In this document: piece after piece, positions 22,430 through 34,811 of the stretch | How positions within the stretch are numbered: the stretch's first letter is position 1 | Layout: each line of letters begins with the position of its first letter | From: Archegozetes longisetosus | Lineage: Eukaryota > Arthropoda > Arachnida > Sarcoptiformes > Trhypochthoniidae | Assembly (NCBI GenBank): GCA_018873245.2 | Contig: JAEMBT020000008.1 | Location: 3,148,001 to 3,212,000 of the forward strand | Length of the DNA: 64,000 nucleotides | Direction: 5' to 3' | Program-made: the position numbers and the translations under genes | The notes under the pieces: generated by a model | The model's database searches: none | What the model saw: only the letters and a program-made list of their open reading frames with translations | Told to the model about the DNA's origin: nothing

Positions 22430-22640
22430 AATAGTAAATGCTATTCTGAGTTGATTGTTTTTATTTTTAAACTTAATCATAAAAATGGTGTTCGCGTTAA
22501 AAGAATTTTTATTTTAAAAACTCATATTTTAACTAAATCTTGTGATAGGGTTAGAACTGAAATTCTTTGAAAAATTCGGTAAAACTGGACCGACGAATAC
22601 GACTATTCTTAAAATTGTTTACTATTTCTGAAACAGTTTT
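22430..22640 (+). pseudogene. Tc1-like transposase N-terminal relic (upstream of B)
   Basis: Broken frames read KEFLFLKT-like, then RTEFFEKFGKTGPTNTTILKIV-like residues. This is the N-terminal helix-turn-helix part of the transposase also seen at 58304-58440. A paralogous relic is at 55420-55600. Stops and frameshifts are present and no termini remain. Confidence 0.5.
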
Positions 22641-22875
22641 ATTAATCTAGTATAGAACACAATTTATTGTACATTAAGGAAGTTTCAATACGATTAAAAA
22701 CTTGTTATTTCGTTATCAACATATTTTATTTTTCTATCCTTCAATCAACTGTTTTATCTGATTATTCGATAACTCAGAGAAATATCTACTTAAAAAGTGA
22801 GCTAAATGCAAATCTGTGTAGAATTGAAAATCTAATTTTTCCAAAGTAAAGACAAACTCATTCGGGTTACACTTC

Positions 22876-23937
22876 GATCGCCGAAAAATATTCTAAAACG
22901 GCCCGCGCGGTATGTATCGCCGCATTATCCTGCTGAAAAATCCAGTCCTTGCCACCGATTTCGGTTCCTTTCGATAATAGATGATCTTCTAGAACTTTAC
23001 GATAAACAGAAGAATTCAGCCGACCATCAATAAACACAATATCCGTTGTGCCGTTTCAACTAAAGGCGGCACCAAACCATTACCGATCCACCACCATTAA
23101 CATTCTTTGAAAATATTTCGGGCCCTTTCCGGAGGTCAGACCAATAATATTGCATACCGTCTGGACCGTCGAGATTAAACTTATTTTCGTCACTCCAGAT
23201 GATATTTCGCTATTTTTCCCGAATTCCATGTGAGATTTCGCCCATTCTATTCGGGCCAGTTTATGTACGGACTTCAATGTTGGTTTTCCGCGCCTTTTTG
23301 TGTATTTATGATTGGGAGATTCATTGATTACTCTTTTTATTGTTGTTGGATGATATGGTAAGCTGAGGGTGTCCTTAATCCTGGTCGAAATGCTCCCGTT
23401 GTTGCTGGCTTCCCGTAAAATGGCTCGCTGGTCCCTCGGTGTAACTTTTTCGAGCGTCCAGATTGCCGTTTTGTCCCGTAATTTTCGGGTCGGCTAAATA
23501 ATTTGTTACAACGGTCTTAGATCTACTGATTTTGACCGCTATTTTTCTCTGGGACATGCCGGTAGCGTTTAATGCCGCGATCTGGCCACATTCATATTCT
23601 GTTAGCCGTTTGCCCTCCGGCATAATTTATAGACAATTTTTTAAATAAAAATGAATCAAAACTGATTAAAAATAATATAAAGTTATAATATTGCACTTTT
23701 TGACTGAAAATAACAATAAAATCCACATTACCAGGAACCGGTCTTATAATTTTGGACATACGAGAATCTAGATTTTTCCGGATTAAGCACTAAGCCTTCG
23801 CCTGATTGTTGCGAAATTTTGTCAACTAATGGCATACTATAGGATTAATATGTCTACAAAAGTTTGTGATAAAACTATTAAATTAACATAAAAATTTCAA
23901 AAAATATTTAGTGGTCTTATAATTATGAGCCTCATTG
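22876..23937 (-). mobile_element. Truncated Tc3/Tc1-like transposon with dead transposase
   Basis: On the minus strand a transposase starts at 23623 (MPEGKRLTEYECGQIAALN, a Tc3-type helix-turn-helix with SQRKIA and RSKTVV). It continues with frameshifts through ARIEWAKSHMEF, the first catalytic Asp in WSDENKFNLDGPDG, and the second in QQDNAAIH (about 22940). The third acidic residue is absent because the element stops near 22876. One terminus remains at the right (CAATGAGGCTCATAATTATA inward, then TA). Flanks match the D and E spacers, so host DNA was lost with the left end. Confidence 0.78.
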
Positions 23938-24374
23938 TACTTTACAATTTTGTCACAATAAGATTGATTTCATATTTTGTTCAATATCAGTGCTTAGGTC
24001 TGCTAATTCTCATCTAATTATTACAATCGTTTGTTCGCAGTATTCTTGTAGTTGTTTCTGAAAGTTTGCCACAAATAGTTTTGTACATTTTGCAAGAAAT
24101 CCCATGAAAGTTTCGTCAACTCATTCAATAGCATGTTCGCTGCCAACTATGCTTGAATTCCTATGAATATTCAAATTTCTTACTGAAATTATTAATAAGT
24201 ACTTGTCAACCAAAGTTTGTTTGATTCCGTTGTTTTGACCAAATTTTCACAGATTATTGGTAAGTTTTCCGGTTTCGATATGCTGGGAGACTTGAGTTCT
24301 ATTATGAACATTGATACTCTTTTACTAACTTCATAATAGAAAATGTCATCAGTTTAAAACAAGTCATACAAATG

Positions 24375-25371
24375 TTAGAGTTATAACATTCCAAATCGAA
24401 TTTTTTCGAAAATTGAGTTAATCATATATTCTTATACTCCTATCAATTGTTAATTAATATATCATAAAGTTATCGTAAAAAAAGCATTTCTTAGAAAAAC
24501 TGAATGCAATTTTATTCTAAAATTCTTGAGATCAAAAGTTAGAGCTATAATATTCTAAATGCATAAAAGCATTATATTATAGGCTTTTGTTTTATTTCAA
24601 TTATTATTTCAAAAGTATAAATAAATTTCCCGAATTAATGAATACATAAATTTGAATATCGAAACAAATGATTACTCATCGACTCAATGAGTGTTTGATT
24701 TTGATTATGAGTTCTTAATGCAAAAATAAATAAATAAATAAAAATGAAATCGAATTTCGTGTTTAAATAACTACTTTAAAAGTAAATCATTAATTTTTGA
24801 AATTCGAATAATTTTTTGATATTAGAATTTGTTTTTTTGGAATAAAACATTTGTTTTTAAGTTGAGACTTAACTCAATGTTTTTAAAACCAATTTTTGTG
24901 TGAAAAATCATTTGTTCGTTGAATTTTAGTTTTTAAATGAGTAGTCAGTGCTCTAACGATACTGTTATTTATGAATTGGAAGAATTTCATGAAGATTTGA
25001 AGTAAGAATAAATTAATTAAAGTTATGAATTGAGCGCTTTTGCAAATTTTTGTCTCAAAATAAAAGATTTTCATGTTTTCATTTTTAAAATTTCAATTAT
25101 TTTGAACATTTTAAAATGGAATAAAATACTAACTTTTGAGCTTAATTTGAAAGCCATAGTATTCCATATTAAAAATCTATTTTCTAGTTCTTCATGAAGA
25201 AAGTGTTTTATTGTTGATTTGAGGCAAGGCTTTTATAGACCTCATAAATATATATTATTATTTTCATAAAATTTAATGAAAGCAGTTAAGAGCAATTAAA
25301 GGTCAAACTTTGAAGTCATTTTTCTAAAAATGTTAGTTTTTCTATTTGGAATGTTATAACTCTCACCCCTC
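24375..25371. mobile_element. About 1-kb TIR element in the B-C spacer
   Basis: Inverted ends read GTTAGAGTTATAACATTCC on the left and GTGAGAGTTATAACATTCC inward on the right. The paralogous spacers at about 33970 and 51815 run straight through (CAAAA-TGTTTTACAT). A short AAATG repeat flanks it. Related TTAGAGCTATAAT and GCCATAGTATTCC motifs recur inside. No coding capacity was recognised; exact ends are uncertain by a few bases. Confidence 0.6.
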
Positions 25372-25616
25372 GAAATGTGTTTTACATATTGAAAGATCTT
25401 TGTACTGTTGCTCTTTTCTTTAGGTATTTTAGTTAAAGAAATTAAGCAAAAATCTAATTAAACTAAGTAAAGAAATTCATACACTATAAAATAGATTATA
25501 AATTCAAACAAATTCAATTGACTAGATTTCAATTCTCTAATGACATGTACTCACGTTACCAACAATTAGTATTGTTTAAATCCAATTTCGGCCAGCTTTT
25601 TCTAGTTATAAGCTGA

Positions 25617-26078
25617 TAGGATGATCAAGTGTCCCGCGTTGTGCGGGTTGTCCCATTTAAGAGTTGTGTCCCGCCTATCTTTTGCGGGACAGAAATATAC
25701 ACTTTTAAGATTTAACTTAAAAACATTCCACTACAAGTTTTTGTTTAATACAAAGAATGCAATTTTGTCAAAACGTTTCTTACTGCCAAAATCTTTGGTC
25801 TGATGAACGTAACCGAATGAATTTTAGTATAGTAAAAGCAGAAATATGCATACGATTTCATTTTTCAATAATATGTTCCGAATTTTATTATTTCATTAAA
25901 AGCAAAAACGAACTGTTATATGCAGCAAAATTTCAGAAGTATAAGTTTTTGAATAATGAATAAAGATTATAAATTTGTAAATAATATTTGTTTTAAAATT
26001 AAAACTTTTAAGAAATTTTTCATGATGGGACCAAAATTTTTTGTCCCTCATTTAATAGCTCTTAACTTGGTCACCTTA
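25617..26078. mobile_element. hAT-like element, TAGGGTGAC family
   Basis: 462 bp with ends TAGGATGATCAAG and TAAGGTGACCAAG (inward). Subterminal GTGTCCCGC/GCGGGAC motifs match the copies at 33033 and 39517. The flanking octamers are only 5/8 alike, so the duplication has decayed. Paralogous spacers (TTAGTTGATAAAA) lack it. Confidence 0.62.
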
Positions 26079-26691
26079 CATGTTGATAAAATAGCAATTC
26101 TGCCAAAACATGCTGTTAGAAGGTAATACTTTAAATATATATGTTAGATAAAAAAAGCCTAAATGTGCATATTTTTGCCTTTTACGAAGTTGTACTCATT
26201 TGATCATTCTCATGTAATTATTATTTAATGGTTGATTGGTTTGCATATTATTTAAAGTCCTCATAGGAATGTACTTTATAAATGGGTAACAATGACTGTC
26301 TACCTATCGAACACGTTTTTATTCAAAGCAAATCTTCAAATTTTTTACACCACCAACAAAACAATTGTATCAAACAAAGAAATAGATTGGAGAAAAAAAG
26401 ATTACTTAAAACTTTGTCAATACAATAATTAGATTTAGATTTCAATCAAGAGCTCGAGATAAACAAAAAGGTTGGCAACAAATTTTAAACTATTTATCGA
26501 AATAATTTCGAATGGTCATCTAACTAAGAATTTAATTGTTTCACAATACAAATAACATATTGTAAAGTCAACAAAAAATTTAAGTAACAGAATAGATGAA
26601 TATTTGAATTACTTTTCCATTATTCCACTGCAATTGAAGAGATTATTCAAAAAATTAATCAAACACACTAACAAAATGATACAATACAATT

Positions 26692-29592
26692 TTATCTCTT
26701 TTCAACTCCAACAATTAAACTTTTAGCAGCACATAGAGGTGTAACAGTTTTGAACTGGAGGGGAACTTCAGTTTTGGAACTTCTAACGAATTTGAATCTT
26801 CGAACAATTTGTGATAAACATAGTTTCACTTCCATTAAAGCGAATCGCATTCCAATACAATTTCGAGGACCAGCACCAAAAGGAATATAAGTGTATGGAG
26901 TGATTTGATCTCGATTTTCAGGCATAAATCTTTCGGGATTAAATTTATGAGCATTTGGATAATATTCTTCTGAATGATGGATAGCATAAGTAGGAATTTC
27001 TACGAGTTGTCCTTTGAATAAAGTAATTCCAGTGTCACCTAATTTATAATCAGTCATGGCTTGCCTTTCGAGTCTTAAAACTGGTGGATAAAGACGTAAT
27101 GTTTCGGATACAACTGAATCCAAATATGGAAGTTTTGCGAGTGTTTCATAACTTATTTCTCCATTAGAATCAACAGCAGATTTGATTTCTTCATAAAGTT
27201 TTTGTTGACATTCAGGATTGAGAGCCAATTCATATGAACAGAACGACAAAGTCGTTGCAGTTGTTTCATATCCAGCAATGAAGAAAATCCAAGACTGAGC
27301 TAATATTTCATTTTCTGTTAACCGTTTATTCACAATATTAATATTGAAGGCTTTCTTCTGTGCATCTAATTCTTCTTCCCCTATAAATAAAATATTTGTA
27401 GAGCAATTATTGTAGAAAAAAATTGTTTAAATTATACTCACTCATACTAAGCCTTAATTTTTAAAATAAAATATATTACTTATAATCAGGCTGACCACCT
27501 CAGTTCGGGTCACTTGCGTGAGATTTTGATACAAAGAGGGGAGTAAGCGATTTTTTCAGTGAAACTCCTGAGAAAAATCAATTTTACACTTAAGTTACAT
27601 AAAACTTTTAGTGCTGAGAATTGCATCAATTACTAGCGAATAATCAACTATATTTGAAGTGTACTTTTATTAGATTTTGCAGCTTTTAATTGAAATTCTT
27701 TGAAATGTAATTAGCGAACTCAATGCTAGACTTTATGCACATTTCTGCTCCGACCAAATCATACTCATTTGACTTCTCTCGGCATCCCGTTATTTCTTCA
27801 CTTTAACACAATTCATACAGATCTGAGACAATACACTCTAAACTCTTTAGATTGACTTATGATTAGTTTTTTAGTTTTATTTGAATTTGTCTTTTCTTTA
27901 TTTGAGATATTTTGCTTGCAACTGCAATTTTATATCTATTAAACTTTTACGCATACATTTTTGAAGGAAAACTTCAGATCCTGTATCCGGAAACTGAAGG
28001 ATAACTTTTGAGAACTTTAAAAATGACATAAAAGTATTTTGCTTTACAGTTTATCGTCGTTCAGCATTTTAAATGTTTTTATGTCACTCTATGATACAAA
28101 TCAAAATTATTCATTTTGAAATTGGTTTCTAATGTAAATTTTAAAATTTAAATAAATTTTCTAAATGTGTGAGACTCTCGCCTCACTCAAGTAATCGATG
28201 CGGGAGACGTGAGTCAGACCTCCCGATGCATGAGAATCACGCGAGTTGCGTGAGAGGTGGTCAGCCTGCCTATAATATTATTCTGTGTTATGGTTTATAA
28301 AATGTTATTTTATGATTTCAGTCTCCAATGAAAAGCATTTTTCAGAATTGATTTAATTGAACATTATTGATGTCATAAGTGTGTTAAGAAATTTTACAAA
28401 ATTGCACAAATGACTGACTAATTAAAATATAGAAAAAGTAGTCAAATACGTAATGTAATGAGAGAAAATGTATAGTTTTTACCTTCATTTACATGATGTG
28501 ATTCGTTTATATCATTTTCATCTCTAATCGTTTCTTTACTCAGTTCCGCATTCATTAACAATTGAACCAAATCGTCGTGTTTCGAATTATTATTTCGTCG
28601 AGTTTTTAATATATGTCGAGTTAAATTTAGAAAAAATTGATTCGCACTCTCATCGGCTATTGATTTTATATTCAATATATTATTCAAAAATTTTGGAAAA
28701 ACTAACGATGGAATTACTTTAGTTGCTTTGAAATCAAACAACTTTTTGCCATTCACTATAAATGGGTTATTTGGATCTTTTTGTGCATTTGTTTGAGTGG
28801 CGAAAGCACACGAAGCGATCACATCCATTGTGAAGTTTCCATTCATTTCTTTCAGATCTATATCTTTTCCTTCTTTTGCATAAGTTTCCAAATTATCTAA
28901 AAAGTCTTGGAGACACTTTCTTATCATTGGATACATTTTCTTCATTTTTCCGCTCGTAAATGTCGGACTTGTAATCGATCGAATTCTTTTCCATTGATCA
29001 CCGACTGAATTAAACAAATTATTGTTGATTATTGGATGCTCAGTTTTCAATTCTCTTCTGTTTACAAATTTATTAAAATCTTTGACCAAAACAAGTTTTA
29101 TCAGTTCCGGATCGGCGATTGTGAGCAAGGGCTCATTCCCATTATACACACTACAAAGTAATTGTTTTATAAAATCCAAATATTGCGTTATTTATTTTAA
29201 ATACCCATAAAGTTTTCCAAACTTTTTAAACCATTCCAATTCTAATATTGGCACCGGTGTCAATACTTTATCCAAAAGGTTCCCCAAACCTATTATAGGT
29301 TTTGGTCCTTTGATGTTTCTTTTTGTCCAATAATTATGATTTCGAGTAAAATACCTTAAGTTACAATTTTTTAAAAATATGTTTAGTATATTATATAATA
29401 AGCTCTATATAATTAATCAAAAAAGCAATTCACTCATACCTAATACAAGAAATTTTAAGTTCTTTCTGTTTTTTATTAATTAAATACAGATAAACGCTAT
29501 AAAAAATTGATAAACTCTTACCAATATATGAGAGGTAAACTCATTAAGAAGGCAATTGTCAGATGCCATAATTCAAATCCAAAAATACTCAT
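26692..29592 (-). CDS. Cytochrome P450, CYP3 clan, array copy C (intact)
   Basis: Exons are 29522-29592, 29205-29354, 28483-29150 and 26692-27380, with the same phases as copy A, giving 525 codons plus stop. The anchor exon differs from A ([20 protein letters not shown]). The hinge is KGPKP; WKRIR, AGYETT, ETLR, FNPERF and [10 protein letters not shown] are all present. Intron 3 (1102 bp) contains a 782-bp hAT-like element but its splice sites are intact. The upstream DNA is unlike that of the other copies and is itself duplicated at 39.8-42.8 kb. Expect the same membrane location and redox partner as A; substrate unknown. Confidence 0.93.
27487..28268. mobile_element. hAT-like element in intron 3 of P450 copy C
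   Basis: 782 bp with perfect 15-bp inverted ends CAGGCTGACCACCTC. The flanks CTTATAAT/CCTATAAT form an 8-bp duplication with one mismatch, and the matching introns of B, D and F read straight through (ACTTATAATATTAT). GCGTGAGA-like motifs repeat near both ends. It is non-coding. Confidence 0.8.
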
Positions 29593-32500
29593 TGTTGCTC
29601 AATATTATTACTATTTTAAGATTGATTTTTCAACTCTTTAATCAATCATATTATGAAGCAAAAGACAGATATTGTTCATTTGAAATTCATATTTATGTTG
29701 GATCATATACGAATATTATCTTTAGAGTTGAGATTAGACATAACTCATGATCATTATATCTCTTTAAGCAACTGCTATAATTCCAAGTCCATATGCACTC
29801 GATTAGTATACTTAACATTAATGTTTAGAAGTATTCAAAGCAAGTCCTTATTTGTTCTAAACATTCTGTTTTCCTCTCATTCGTAAATTATAGTCTTTTG
29901 TTTACGGGACAGCTCTGAACTTTAGAGTATGCATTAGATTGCAGCTAAATAGATTAAAACTACCCGATAAGTCATTAAGGTATAAAACTATGAGACTTTG
30001 TTACTGCCGGATTTTCACTATTACTCTCCGATTTTCGAATCATTGCATGAGTTGCGATTTCCTTATTTTGTTCGAAAAATCTTGTTCTACCAACTTTATT
30101 TTATTTCAATGTGAAATAAATCCTTAACTGAAAAACTTTGATTAGGTAAAAACAAATAGATTTCAATGATTTCATCAAATTTTGAGTCTTTGACGCATTG
30201 ATTTAGGCATTATATAGTTTTACTTTCTTTTTGACGTTAAATTTATTAATATATTTGTGTTGTATTAATTCGATAATCAGCTATTTAATTAATTATTGAT
30301 GAGCAAGTTTTAGTGCTCTAAACAGAAGAATTGTTAAAAATGTCAAATCAATCGTTAAGTAGCGAAAAAGTTGAATGTCAAATTATTAAAATAATTATGT
30401 ACCGAAAAAGGCTATTTCCTATTTAATACAAAGTCCCTTCCTAATATGACTGCTTTTATTCTCGTAAAAAGTGTTTTTGCTATGATGCGTTGTAAATATT
30501 CAGTTCCAAAATTATAATCTCTTTGAGTTCTTACTTTTCAGTTCACTTGAAGTTTTATCACAAGATAGAGACTTAATACCATATACGAAGATTATGTGTT
30601 GAGTAAATTATTAGGGCCAACTATTTCAGAACCAACTGGTACTGAAGAGTATAAGGGATATCACTCAGATTTTCTGATGCTTGAGTATTGATCTGAGGGT
30701 TTCCTATTCTAAGGAATTTCTTCAAATGTCTATTGAGTGTCAGTTGAGTCTCAAGCAGGTTATTTGTATACGGCCGTTAATATTATGAAATGTATAAAGT
30801 TCAATATATACAATTGATAAGTTATATAAGATATTCTGTCCTTGGCTTTGCCAATTTTTCAGACTTTTCTCACCCTTTCACCTAAATTGTAAAGCAAATG
30901 AAGGTTTGCTGAGATTTAATTGGAAAACTTGAAAAAAGTTGAAGAAGTAGTTATCTTGAAGAATATGAGTTTTGTGTGAGTTCTGCAAGCATCTTCTTAT
31001 TCATTCTTATTTAATATGTGAGAACAATTTCTATAAACAACTATAGTTTTATTGTTCAAACGATTGAGATAAACGCATCACTGATTATATTTCAAAGTGT
31101 TACTGAAAGGACTCACTCTTAGTTACTTGTTACGCAAGCTGTCAAGTATTAATCAAATCATAGGGTCTGCCGAGAAACCTTGAATGCTATCATCAGACAA
31201 ACACTATGTCTTATGATTCTAATGTGTTTTAAATAAAATATAAACAATACGATTATTGAGAAACATGAATAAATATGTAAGTATTATTTTTCTAATTATA
31301 ACCTATTTTGCACAAAGTTGCTTTTTAACAACAAATTTGAATATACGATTTAAATCAAACGAAATAAGATATCTTAATGCTCTCGCTATTTTGCATATAA
31401 TTTGCAATAGATTTAAGACATTATAATAAGCTTTTTACAAACAATTTTTTGTAACTGAAATTCATTTACAAAAATATAAGCAATTATTTTATAATGTTGC
31501 CAAACGTTTTAAAATATAAAATGAAAGCTTATATAATGTGCTTTAATATTAAATCCTGTTTTTGGCAATAAGTCCATATTTGCAAAATTATAACTTATAG
31601 TTAATATTTAAAAATGTCAGAATTAAGTTAAATTCCTTATAAAAATATTAGGTATATTAGAATCATTTTTATATATTTATGTATCATTTTCATAGCTAAT
31701 TATCATGTTAAAATAAAATTAAAATCAGAATATTTCTTGAAGTACACACAGTGTTTGTACTGATTTCATTAAATTTCTGTTGTTTTAAAAATTATCCTTC
31801 ACTATAAATGAAGTTTTTCCATCGAGATCGTTAGTGTTTGTTATGCTAAACTAAATACAAATGTTTGTCGAATATGCAAGCCTTAAATGCTGGTACTCTC
31901 ATATTTCCCGTTTGCAAACTTTACGCAATCATTTGTTTTTATCACTTTCAAAACATGACTATCTTAGCAAAGTATTCATCCTTTATACTCGTGTTACATC
32001 ATATCAGTTGTGCAATACTCTTCATTATCAATGTCTTGTTGGCTAACTATCGATTATTTGAGCTAAAATTATTATGTATTTTAATTAGACCTTTTTCTAA
32101 ATTTTTGAATTAATTTTAGCTTTAGATAAAGTTATTTTTAAAAAATAATTCATTTTAGTCAAAGTTAATGTTTGAAAAACTGAAACAGTTTTAGTTAAAA
32201 TTTAAGTTTATATTTCAGTTTAAAGTTCTAATCAAATCATTCCGCACTCTAAATATCTAAAAGATATTTATTATAAACATTACTTTTTTTGTAATTGAAT
32301 GCGTTAATCGAAGGTCGTCTCTTTTCAAAGCTTAAAAACTTGAAGGACTTTCATCAGAACAGATATTATCTGTAAGTAATCAGTTTAAAGGATATTTTAC
32401 GATATGCATTAGTAATCTCTGATTATATTACTAATCATATCATTATTAATCATAAGAAAAGTTAATATTAGTTAAGCCCTTTGTGAATCTTACAAGAGAA

Positions 32501-32947
32501 ATATCTGACCACAATGTGACGAATTTTGAAAATATTCTTACCATGAATTAGTTATGATATGAGATTATTATAAATGCTAACCTGCACAATTACACAATCT
32601 ATTAACTTTTCAAAATTGTTAATCAATGCAAAAATCGGTAGCATTTACTGTGTGGTTAGCAAAATTTTTAATAACCTAAAGCGGAATAAATCCAAGTTAG
32701 AGTGACGAATCATTCACATATGTATGAACGATAGAATAAATACATGAAATTGTCAAATCTCTGCTATTTTTCAATTATTAAAGTACATCTCAATTGTGAT
32801 TACCGTTTCAAGCCTTTAATTGTATTTTTTCTAGTCATGCACTTGTAGTAATTAACTTATATTCGATTACAAGTGTATGGTTAGGAAAAATACGGGTAAA
32901 TCCGGGCTAATGGGTTTAAAGGGGTTCCCAACTCCATACCCCTAAGT
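29433..32947. repeat. Segmental duplication unit U1 (gene C exon 1 plus upstream)
   Basis: Nearly identical to 39807-42822. It begins inside intron 1 of gene C, includes exon 1, and runs about 3.4 kb upstream. U1 carries about 550 bp (31198-31746) that U2 lacks; U2 carries about 77 bp (41814-41889) that U1 lacks. Apart from exon 1 no gene is seen; the open frames near 29556-30127 and 31861-32113 are mirrored in U2 but match nothing. Confidence 0.85.
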
Positions 32948-33032
32948 TTGAGAGGTTCAAATAAAAGGCTAAATGTAACCTACTTTACAATTTTTCTACA
33001 AAAACATCTCTGCTGAATTTCTATGTTTTGAT

Positions 33033-33466
33033 TAGGGTGACTAAGTCAAAAACTGTTAAATGCAGGACAAAGTGATTTTAGCCCCCTTATAAATTTTTTA
33101 AAGAGTTTTAATATGATTGAAGTTACAAATCACAGTTTGAAATAACAGTTATTTGAAATACAAACTAAAGATTTGATTGAGAACTGCACTTTATAAGAGT
33201 TACACACGATGGGAATGAAAACAAGGTATCAGATAATCGGATTAAAACTCTTTTTGTCTAAAGACTTCCACATATTTTAAGATAGGAAACGTGTTGACAA
33301 CAAAATTGCATTATTTGTATTAAATAAAAATATACAGTGAAAATCTGTTAAGATAAATATTAAAATATATGACTTTTTCCGTACCGCAAGGGGTGCATAC
33401 AGTATGCGGGACACAACCCCTAAATGTGAGACAATCCCGCACAATGCGGGACACTTGGTCACTCTA
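33033..33466. mobile_element. hAT-like element, TAGGGTGAC family
   Basis: 434 bp with ends TAGGGTGACTAAG and TAGAGTGACCAAG (inward). The 8-bp flanks GTTTTGAT/GCTTTGAT differ at one base. It contains GCGGGACAC and GACAATCCCGC motifs and is closely related to 39517-39806. Confidence 0.75.
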
Positions 33467-33668
33467 GCTTTGATCTAATTAGTATAATTGTTTGTTCTCA
33501 ATATTTACGCAAATAGTTTATTCTCAAAGTTGAACTATCACAAATAATTTTGTACATTGCGTAAAAATGTGTTGACATTTTTATTTTAGCTCGTTTAGTA
33601 GTATGTGATCCGCCAATTATTCTGAACACAATCCTCGTGAAAATTCAGATTTTTTACCGATACTATTA

Positions 33669-33768
33669 CAGTAGACACTCGATATTTTGAAACCGCTTAT
33701 TTTGAAAACTCACTATTTTGAACAAAATTTTTTGGCAGAAGCGAGTTCAAAATAACGTGGTTCTACTG
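33669..33768. mobile_element. Mini pogo-like element
   Basis: A 100-bp palindrome-like insert begins CAGTAGACACTCGATATTTTG and ends with the near-complement (CAGTAGAACCACGTTATTTTG inward), flanked by TA. The CAGTAGA-xC-CG-TATTTTGAA consensus is typical of pogo-type ends. The paralogous spacer at about 24190 (AAATTATTAATAAGTACTTG) lacks it. Confidence 0.75.
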
Positions 33769-34811
33769 TAATAAGTACTTCTCTGTCGACTAAAGTCTAT
33801 TTCGTTCTGTTACCTGCTATCTGTTTGATTAAATTTTCGCAGATTATTGGTATGTCTTCCAGTTTCGATGTATTGATTCAATATTATTGAAAGACGAATT
33901 CCTTTATGAGCATTGATGCTCTTTTCACTAACTAGACAATAGGAAATAACATCGGTTTAGAATAAATCATTCAAAAGTGTTTTACATATTGGCGGAGCTT
34001 TGCATTTTTCCTTTCTCTTCTTTGGGTACCTGAGTTATAAGAAATTAGGCACAAATCTAATGCAACAAAATTAAGAAATTAATACACCATAGAGATAGAT
34101 CGTAAATTCAAACAAATTCAATCGACAAGATTTCAATACTTTAATAACATGTACGCACATTACTAACAATTAATATTATTGTTTAAATCAATTTCGGTCA
34201 GCTGCTTCTAATTATTAGTTGATAAAACTGTAATGCGGTTAAAAGATGCAGTTAAAAGGTAATACCTTATATATATAAGATATAAAATCCTAAAAGTGTG
34301 CATTTTTGCGTTTTGCAAAGCTATACTAATTTGATCATTCTCATGTCATTATTATTTGTTGATTGATTGACTCGCGTAAGATTCAAAGTCTTCAAAGGAA
34401 TGCAGAGTATTAAATAAATGCGTAATAATGACTGTTGTACCTAACCTAACCTATCAGGACACGATTCTATTCAAAGCAAACCTCATGTTTTATACACCAC
34501 TAATAAAAAATTATATCAAAAGTTACTTAAAACTTTGTCAGTGCAACAATTACATTTTCATTTTAATTAAGATTTCGAGAAAAACAAAAAATTAGGCAAA
34601 AATTTTTAATTTATCGAAAATAGATTTCGAGTAGTTATCAAACTAATAATTTAATTGTTTCACTACACAAATAACATATTGTAAAGTCAATGAGAATTTA
34701 AGTAATAAACAACAGATTCATATTTGAACTACTTTTCCACTATTCCATTGCAATTAAAGAGATTATTCAAAACATTAATCAAACACACCAACAAAATGAT
34801 ACAATACAATT
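33769..34811. other. C-D spacer, 3' flank of P450 D
   Basis: No gene is seen. It aligns with 24195-26690 and 51700-52649, the 3' flanks of copies C and F, and partly with 60000-60290. Confidence 0.55.

Noticed and set aside
29556-30127. Open frames in U1 repeated in U2 as conserved genes
   Set aside because: The two units are nearly identical throughout, so shared frames reflect recent duplication rather than coding constraint.
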